Source: Desulfotomaculum sp. (GTDB taxonomy: Bacteria > Bacillota > Desulfotomaculia > Desulfotomaculales > Nap2-2B). Taken from it: DNA of 10,567 nt. The stretch lies in contig DMIY01000051.1 in NCBI GenBank assembly GCA_003457075.1, positions 1-10,567 on the forward strand, read 5' to 3'. The notes under the pieces are model-generated. The model worked only from the letters and a program-made list of their open reading frames with translations, was not told where the DNA came from and searched no databases. The number at the start of each line of letters is the position of its first letter. Position 1 is the first letter of the stretch. This document shows, piece after piece, positions 5,846-10,567 of the stretch. A program made the position numbers and the translations under genes.

Positions 5846-8259
5846 GAATGTACCTGCGGTCCCCTTTCGTTTGTGAGGCCGGGCTGATACGAAACTTCAT
5901 GGAGCATAGCCGGCACGCTTAAGTCTGTGGGTAGCTGTTGATTTTCTTTTTCCAACAGGGCTTCTTCCAATACCTCGTCCATATTTTCCATGTAAACAAA
6001 CTCGAGTTTACTCTTGATATTGTTAGGTACCTCATCGAGATCTTTCTTATTATCTTGAGGAAGTAAGATTTTCCTGATCCCAGCCCGGTGAGCGGCAAGC
6101 ACTTTTTCCTTAATTCCTCCTACGGGCAGAATCCGGCCGCGCAGGGTAATTTCACCGGTCATGGCTACATCATGCCGTACTTTACGTCCGGTCAGGGCTG
6201 AAGCCAAAGCACAGGCCATAGTAATTCCTGCGGAAGGACCATCTTTAGGTATGGCGCCTTCCGGTATGTGGACGTGAATATCGTGCTTCTCAAAGAAATC
6301 ATTATCAATACCCAGTTCGGCAGACCGGCTGCGCACATAACTGTATCCGGCCTGAGCCGATTCCTTCATTACTTCACCTAATTTGCCGGTAAGTGTCAGA
6401 TGGCCACTGCCTTTGTATAACGTAACTTCAATGTTCAGCGTATCACCGCCGGCTTCCGTCCAGGCCAGGCCGACGACCGTACCAACCTGATCCTCTTTTT
6501 CGGCTACTCCGTAGTGGAATCGGGGAGTACCAAGGAATTGAGTCAGGTTTTGTACTGTTACCCTTACTTTCTTGACATCTCTGGTTACAATTTGTTTGGC
6601 TGCTTTCCGGCAGACGGCGGCCAGTTGGCGTTCCATGTTGCGAACGCCGCTTTCCCGTGTATATTCTCTGATTATCTTGCGGATTGTATTCTCAGAAATA
6701 CTCAGCATCTGTGAACTTAACCCGTGTTCTTTTAATTGTTTGGGCAGCAGGTGGCGCAGCGCGATTTGAACTTTTTCCTCTTCGGTATAGCCGGAGAGGT
6801 TGATTAATTCCATGCGATCCAGAAGCGGCCTTGGAATATTATGCTGAATATTAGCTGTAGTAATGAACATCACGTTCGATAAATCAAAGGGTATCTCAAT
6901 GTAATGATCGCTAAAGCTGTTATTTTGTTCGGGATCTAATACTTCCAGCAAGGCGGCTGAAGGATCTCCCCGGAAATCCATACTCATTTTGTCGACTTCA
7001 TCCAGCAGGAAGACCGGGTTTTTGGAATCAGCAGTGCGCATCCCGTGGATTATCCTGCCGGGCAGCGCTCCCACATACGTACGGCGGTGACCGCGAATTT
7101 CTGCCTCGTCACGCACGCCTCCCAGAGAAATACGAACAAACTTGCGTTCTAATGCCCTGGCAATAGACTTTCCCAGGGAAGTTTTACCTACCCCCGGCGG
7201 ACCCACAAAGCATAAGATGGGACCTTTCATATTTTTGGAAAGCTTGCGGATGGCCAGGTATTCCAGAATACGCTCCTTCACATTTTTTAATCCATAGTGA
7301 TCTTCTTCCAGAATCTCTTCGGCTATCTTGATATCCAGGCGGTCACGTGTGCTTTTGCTCCACGGTATAGCTATCAGCCAGTCCAGATAATTGCGTACAA
7401 CTGTAGATTCGGCTGCCATAGGGGGCATTTTTTCCAGCCTTTCCACTTCTTTGAGGGCTTTTTCTTCAACTTCCTTGGGCAGCTTTACTTCTTTTATCTT
7501 CTGGCGGTATTCTTCCGCTTCTACCACCCGTTCATCTTTTTCTCCCAGTTCCCGCTGGATTGCTTTTATCTGTTCACGCAAATAGTATTCCTTTTGTGTT
7601 TTTTCCATTTGTTTGCGCACGCGAATATTGATTTTGCGCTCCAGTTCTACTATTTCCAGTTCCCTGGCGACGAACGAGCATAGTTTCTCCAATCTTTGAA
7701 CAATATCCACCGCTTCCAGTATTTGCTGTTTATCTTCAATCCGCAAAGGCAGATGGGAGGCTATAATGTCGGCCAGCCGGCCCGGTTCTTCCAGGCTGAC
7801 CACTGTAACCACCATTTCCGGAGGAACACGCTTGGATAATTTTACATATTGCTCGAACTGGTAAACCAGGTTGCGCATCAGGGCCTCTATTTCAGGGGTT
7901 TTAACGGACACCTCGGAAAATTGTTCTGCTTCTACCGTGATGTAAGAATCACCGGTTAAAAATTTTCTGATCCTCCCTCTGGCAATTCCTTCAACCAATA
8001 CCCTGATCGTACCACCGGGCAACTTCATAATTTGCTTGACTTCGGCTATGGTACCCGTCGGGAAGATGTCTTCTTCTCCGGGATCGTCGGTTTGGGCTTC
8101 CTTTTGGATAGCCAGAAAAACTGTTCTTTCCTTGAGCATGGTTTCCTCGACGGCCTGGATTGATTTTTCCCTACCCACGTCCAAATGGATAACCATATAT
8201 GGAAACACTAAAACTCCTCTTAAAGGCAGCAACGGCAGTGCCTTGATATGGAAACTCAT
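5842..8259 (-). CDS. lonA: ATP-dependent protease Lon (LonA type)
   Basis: Lon is a cytoplasmic homohexameric AAA+ serine protease that degrades misfolded and selected regulatory proteins. Seen: 805 residues, the full bacterial LonA size. The N-terminal substrate-recognition domain begins [15 protein letters not shown]; a coiled coil follows (about 200-280). Walker A is GPPGVGKT (353-360), Walker B FLLDE (417-421), and the protease domain has the catalytic dyad S676 (PKDGPSAG) and K719 (GGIKEKV), 43 residues apart as in E. coli Lon. The ATG at 8259 follows GAGGTGA (8272-8266). The lonB terminator lies upstream, so it should have its own promoter; none is convincing, and no clear CtsR or CIRCE site was seen. 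The stop overlaps the engB start. Confidence 0.98.
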   Translation of the reverse strand: MSFHIKALPLLPLRGVLVFPYMVIHLDVGREKSIQAVEETMLKERTVFLAIQKEAQTDDPGEEDIFPTGTIAEVKQIMKLPGGTIRVLVEGIARGRIRKFLTGDSYITVEAEQFSEVSVKTPEIEALMRNLVYQFEQYVKLSKRVPPEMVVTVVSLEEPGRLADIIASHLPLRIEDKQQILEAVDIVQRLEKLCSFVARELEIVELERKINIRVRKQMEKTQKEYYLREQIKAIQRELGEKDERVVEAEEYRQKIKEVKLPKEVEEKALKEVERLEKMPPMAAESTVVRNYLDWLIAIPWSKSTRDRLDIKIAEEILEEDHYGLKNVKERILEYLAIRKLSKNMKGPILCFVGPPGVGKTSLGKSIARALERKFVRISLGGVRDEAEIRGHRRTYVGALPGRIIHGMRTADSKNPVFLLDEVDKMSMDFRGDPSAALLEVLDPEQNNSFSDHYIEIPFDLSNVMFITTANIQHNIPRPLLDRMELINLSGYTEEEKVQIALRHLLPKQLKEHGLSSQMLSISENTIRKIIREYTRESGVRNMERQLAAVCRKAAKQIVTRDVKKVRVTVQNLTQFLGTPRFHYGVAEKEDQVGTVVGLAWTEAGGDTLNIEVTLYKGSGHLTLTGKLGEVMKESAQAGYSYVRSRSAELGIDNDFFEKHDIHVHIPEGAIPKDGPSAGITMACALASALTGRKVRHDVAMTGEITLRGRILPVGGIKEKVLAAHRAGIRKILLPQDNKKDLDEVPNNIKSKLEFVYMENMDEVLEEALLEKENQQLPTDLSVPAMLHEVSYQPGLTNERGPQVHS

Positions 8260-8366
8260 GGCCGCTCACCTCTTCTAGAATTTTATCTAATCTTATAAGC
8301 TATCAAACGCATCAAATTTATTTTAACATATATCTTGTTTTATCGCTACAGCAATAACTCCCAATT

Positions 8367-8396
8367 AAAAAAAGAAACCTGGTCAAAGCCAGGTTT
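8367..8396 (-). terminator. Intrinsic terminator after lonB
   Basis: The minus strand shows AAACCTGG (8396-8389), loop CTTTGA, CCAGGTTT (8382-8375), then C and seven T (8373-8367). The stem is eight perfect pairs and the tail is classic. It lies 28 bases after the lonB stop and separates forespore-type lonB from lonA. Confidence 0.93.
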
Positions 8397-8423
8397 GCAC
8401 TGAAAAATCATGTTAAATTTAAT

Positions 8424-10160
8424 TTAATTTTCAGCGCTAATAAATCTGCCGCCAGGTAGGGAAACTATTGGGGAAATGTCTGGCGCTGCTTTATCCTGGC
8501 ATCCGGGCAGTCTGGATTTGTGCGTCAAATCCGGTTCCTTTAAAAGAGCAATTTTAAACACATCTCCCAATTCTTCGATTGGAACTGCTTCAATATCCAG
8601 CATCTTACGGAAGAGTTCTTGGAAATTTTCCCTGGGCATCATTACTTGTTTGACTCCTGCCTGACGTGCTGCTTCTACCTTGGTTATTATACCTCCCACA
8701 GGCATAAGCAGGCCGCGGATAGAGATCTCTCCTGTCATGGCTACCGTGTTATCCACCGGGATGCCCGTTATGGCTGAGTAAATTGCCGTGGCTACGGCTA
8801 CTCCCGCTGAAGGACCGTCCACCGGCGTACCGCCGGGGAAGTTGACGTGCAGGTCGTAATCGTGGGGATTCACCCCGGTAATCCGTTGCAGCACAGTAAG
8901 AACATTTTCCACTGCCCCGCGAGCCATGCTTTTGCGTCTAAGAGTACGCCCGCGCCCGCCTAATTCCTCTTCTTCCACTACTCCGGTAACGATTATCTTT
9001 CCCTGGCCGTGCTTTACGGGAAATGCGGCAACTTCAATTTCTAGCAGGCTACCCATGCCCGGACCGTAAACCGCCAGCCCGTTAACCACTCCCACCTGGG
9101 GCTGGGCAGCTATTTTTTTATCAGGACGGGGAGAATACTGTCCATTGTTAATCACACATTCCAATTCGGCAGTTGTGATTTGCTTCCTGTCTTCCGTAAG
9201 GGCAATGCCGGCTGCAATCTGAATCATGTTTACCGCCTCCCGGCCGTTGGTGGCGTATTTTTTAATTGCTTTCAGTCCTTCTTCGGTTAATGAAAAGCCG
9301 GCGCTTCGTGCAGCGTTGACAGCAATCGCGGCAACTTCATAGGGCAGCAGTTGCCTGAAGAAAATCTCCACGCAGCGGGAACGGATAGCCGGTGAAATAT
9401 CTTCCGGTGTCCTGGTGGTGGCTCCTACCAGGCGAAAGTCCGCCGGCAGGCCGTTTTGGAAAATATCGTGAATGTGACCGGGGATATTTGTGTCTTCGGG
9501 GCTGTAATAGGTGCTTTCCAGTTGTACCTTGCGGTCCTCCAGCACCTTTAGCAGCTTGTTCATCTGTACGGGGTGGAGTTCTCCTATCTCGTCGATGAAA
9601 AGCATACCCCCGTGAGCCCTGGTTACTGCGCCGGGTTTAGGTTGAGGAATGCCTGCTATACCCAGGGGTCCCGCACCCTGGTAAATTGGGTCGTGAACCG
9701 ACCCAATCAAGGGATCGGCAATGCCCCGTTCATCAAAGCGGGCAATGGTAGCGTCTACTTCAATAAATCTGGCATTTTCTTTAAAGGGAGATTGGGGATT
9801 GCGCCTGGCTTCTTCCAATACCAGGCGAGCGGCAGCGGTCTTGCCCACGCCCGGCGGTCCATAAATTATCACATGTTGGGGATTTGGCCCGCAAAGTGTC
9901 GCTCGCAGGGCCTTTAGGCCTTCCTGTTGGCCGATGATGTCTTCAAGCCTGGCCGGGCGTGTTTTTTCGGAAAGGGGTTCGGTAAGCGAAATGGCGCGTA
10001 AGCGCTGTAGTTTCTCCATTTCCTTATGGGATTCCCGTTGCACTGCTGTTTTATTACCCTGTTGGATCTTTAATAAGTTCCAAAAGTAAAGACCGATGAT
10101 TACGCCAAAGAAAACCTGGATAAAAGTAAAAAAGCCGCCAAGTCCGCCGGGAATTTCCAT
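8424..10160 (-). CDS. lonB: Lon-like ATP-dependent protease LonB, membrane-anchored, sporulation type
   Basis: LonB is an AAA+ serine protease; in B. subtilis it is made in the forespore under sigma-F. Seen: 578 residues, close to the B. subtilis protein. Residues 9-30 (GFFTFIQVFFGVIIGLYFWN) form one membrane helix, so the enzyme is probably anchored with its ATPase and protease parts in the cytoplasm. The large Lon N-terminal domain is absent. Walker A is GPPGVGKTA (101-109), Walker B MLFIDE (185-190), and the catalytic dyad S450 (DGPSAG) and K493 (GGIITKVEAA) has the canonical 43-residue spacing. NPQHVI and GIADPLIGSVHDPIYQGAG are typical of LonB. The ATG at 10160 has a poor ribosome site (AGGGGGG is 12 bases away, AAGG only two), hinting at modest translation. 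A sigma-F-like promoter lies upstream and a strong terminator downstream. Confidence 0.96.
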   Translation of the reverse strand: MEIPGGLGGFFTFIQVFFGVIIGLYFWNLLKIQQGNKTAVQRESHKEMEKLQRLRAISLTEPLSEKTRPARLEDIIGQQEGLKALRATLCGPNPQHVIIYGPPGVGKTAAARLVLEEARRNPQSPFKENARFIEVDATIARFDERGIADPLIGSVHDPIYQGAGPLGIAGIPQPKPGAVTRAHGGMLFIDEIGELHPVQMNKLLKVLEDRKVQLESTYYSPEDTNIPGHIHDIFQNGLPADFRLVGATTRTPEDISPAIRSRCVEIFFRQLLPYEVAAIAVNAARSAGFSLTEEGLKAIKKYATNGREAVNMIQIAAGIALTEDRKQITTAELECVINNGQYSPRPDKKIAAQPQVGVVNGLAVYGPGMGSLLEIEVAAFPVKHGQGKIIVTGVVEEEELGGRGRTLRRKSMARGAVENVLTVLQRITGVNPHDYDLHVNFPGGTPVDGPSAGVAVATAIYSAITGIPVDNTVAMTGEISIRGLLMPVGGIITKVEAARQAGVKQVMMPRENFQELFRKMLDIEAVPIEELGDVFKIALLKEPDLTHKSRLPGCQDKAAPDISPIVSLPGGRFISAEN

Positions 10161-10202
10161 CGCCTTAAGATGCCCCCCTGTTTTGAGAAACTATGCATTA
10201 CT

Positions 10203-10232
10203 TAGTATTGCCCTTCAAATGGTCTTTAAAAC
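10203..10232 (-). promoter_or_regulatory. Candidate sigma-F (forespore) promoter of lonB
   Basis: GGCAATACTA (10212-10203) fits the sigma-F -10 pattern GGnAAnAnTR at every fixed position. A GTTTT (10232-10228), 15 bases upstream, is a partial match to the -35 GYwTA. The predicted start near 10196 gives a leader of about 36 bases. B. subtilis lonB is known to be sigma-F dependent, which supports the call. Confidence 0.6.
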
Positions 10233-10310
10233 CTGTGGATTTGAAACATTAGGGAGAAATGGCAGCGGTAAGGTTTGCGCCGGCACAGTCAGGCAAGCTG
10301 AGTAGTTACA

Positions 10311-10345
10311 AATAAGGAAAGGACAGGGATTATCTCCTGTCCTTT
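10311..10345 (-). terminator. Probable terminator of clpX
   Basis: A perfect ten-pair stem, AAAGGACAGG (10345-10336) and CCTGTCCTTT (10327-10318), encloses an eight-base loop 23 bases after the clpX stop. The tail (CCTTATTT) is only partly T-rich, so termination may be incomplete. Confidence 0.65.
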
Positions 10346-10368
10346 AAGATTATTGCTGTTAACTTACC

Positions 10369-10567
10369 TTAAGCTGTTTCTTCCTTTCTTTTTTTCTTTC
10401 TTTCTGCTGTTACCATTAGTGGCTTTTCCCTCTTTAAAATGGTGTCTTTGGTAATAATGCATTTGGAAATGTCATCCCGGGAGGGAATCTCGTACATTAC
10501 ATCCAGCATGATTTGTTCCAGTATGGCGCGCAGACCGCGGGCGCCGGTATTACGTTTCGTGGCTTCT
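10369..10567 (-). CDS. clpX: ATP-dependent Clp protease ATP-binding subunit ClpX, C-terminal end (partial)
   Basis: ClpX is the AAA+ unfoldase that feeds ClpP. Seen: the last 65 sense codons and stop (TAA at 10371-10369); the rest lies beyond the window. The frame reads [20 protein letters not shown], then [12 protein letters not shown], the sensor-2 and C-terminal subdomain of ClpX with the conserved GARGLR arginine. The end is a Lys/Arg-rich tail ([11 protein letters not shown]). Its place ahead of lonB and lonA matches the order in Bacillus and relatives. Confidence 0.95.
   Translation of the reverse strand, partial: EATKRNTGARGLRAILEQIMLDVMYEIPSRDDISKCIITKDTILKREKPLMVTAERKKKRKEETA

Noticed and set aside
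7297..7683. Plus-strand Phe-rich 128-residue open frame inside lonA
   Set aside because: Mirror of the Lys/Glu-rich coiled coil of Lon, which yields Phe/Leu on the other strand.
8280..8306. TTGATA-15-TAAAAT as the lonA promoter
   Set aside because: The spacer is short and the predicted start falls in the ribosome site; the region is AT-rich enough to yield such pairs by chance.
8381..8397. GGTCAAA heptamer upstream of lonA, considered as a CtsR operator
   Set aside because: The second half is AGGTTTG, not a direct GGTCAAA repeat, and the heptamer is explained by the lonB terminator arm and loop.
10381..10410. T/C-rich simple repeat
   Set aside because: It is the codons for the Lys/Arg/Glu-rich ClpX tail, not a separate element.

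Overview
The window comes from an endospore-forming Firmicute, most likely an anaerobe of the Peptococcaceae (Desulfotomaculum/Pelotomaculum-like). This rests on the clpX-lonB-lonA-engB order typical of spore-forming Firmicutes, an alpha/beta-type small acid-soluble spore protein (SASP), the sporulation-linked prkA-yhbH pair, and a long HflX with an N-terminal extension. The genus is inferred from protein style and was not tested by any search. Every supported gene is on the minus strand, so transcription runs from high to low coordinates. No mobile element, CRISPR array, tRNA or rRNA was seen.

Layout in transcription order. (1) The end of clpX (10567-10369) is followed by an inverted repeat that looks like a terminator. 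(2) lonB (10160-8424) encodes a membrane-anchored Lon-like protease. It has a candidate forespore sigma-F promoter upstream and a strong intrinsic terminator downstream. (3) lonA (8259-5842) and engB (5845-5240) overlap by four bases and end at a clear terminator (5204-5177). (4) prkA (4998-3103) and yhbH (3090-1939) form a two-gene operon. (5) A 110-residue SASP gene (1805-1473) has two GPR-type cleavage motifs and its own terminator. (6) A 509-base, mostly non-coding stretch holds several promoter-like signals and a possible 16-codon ORF. (7) The first 321 codons of hflX run off the left edge behind a good sigma-A promoter.

The window combines protein quality control (ClpX, Lon, LonB), sporulation (LonB, PrkA/YhbH, SASP) and ribosome-linked GTPases (EngB, HflX). 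Four AAA+ proteins (ClpX, LonB, Lon, PrkA) lie within about 10 kb. Terminators and promoters divide the genes into separately controlled units: housekeeping lonA-engB, forespore lonB, prkA-yhbH, probably forespore ssp, and vegetative hflX.

The most interesting observations are an exact JAMM metalloprotease-type motif in the N-terminal extension of HflX, the internally duplicated SASP, a possible Cys/His metal site in PrkA, and the signals packed between the SASP gene and hflX. Nothing amounts to a clearly new multi-gene system.
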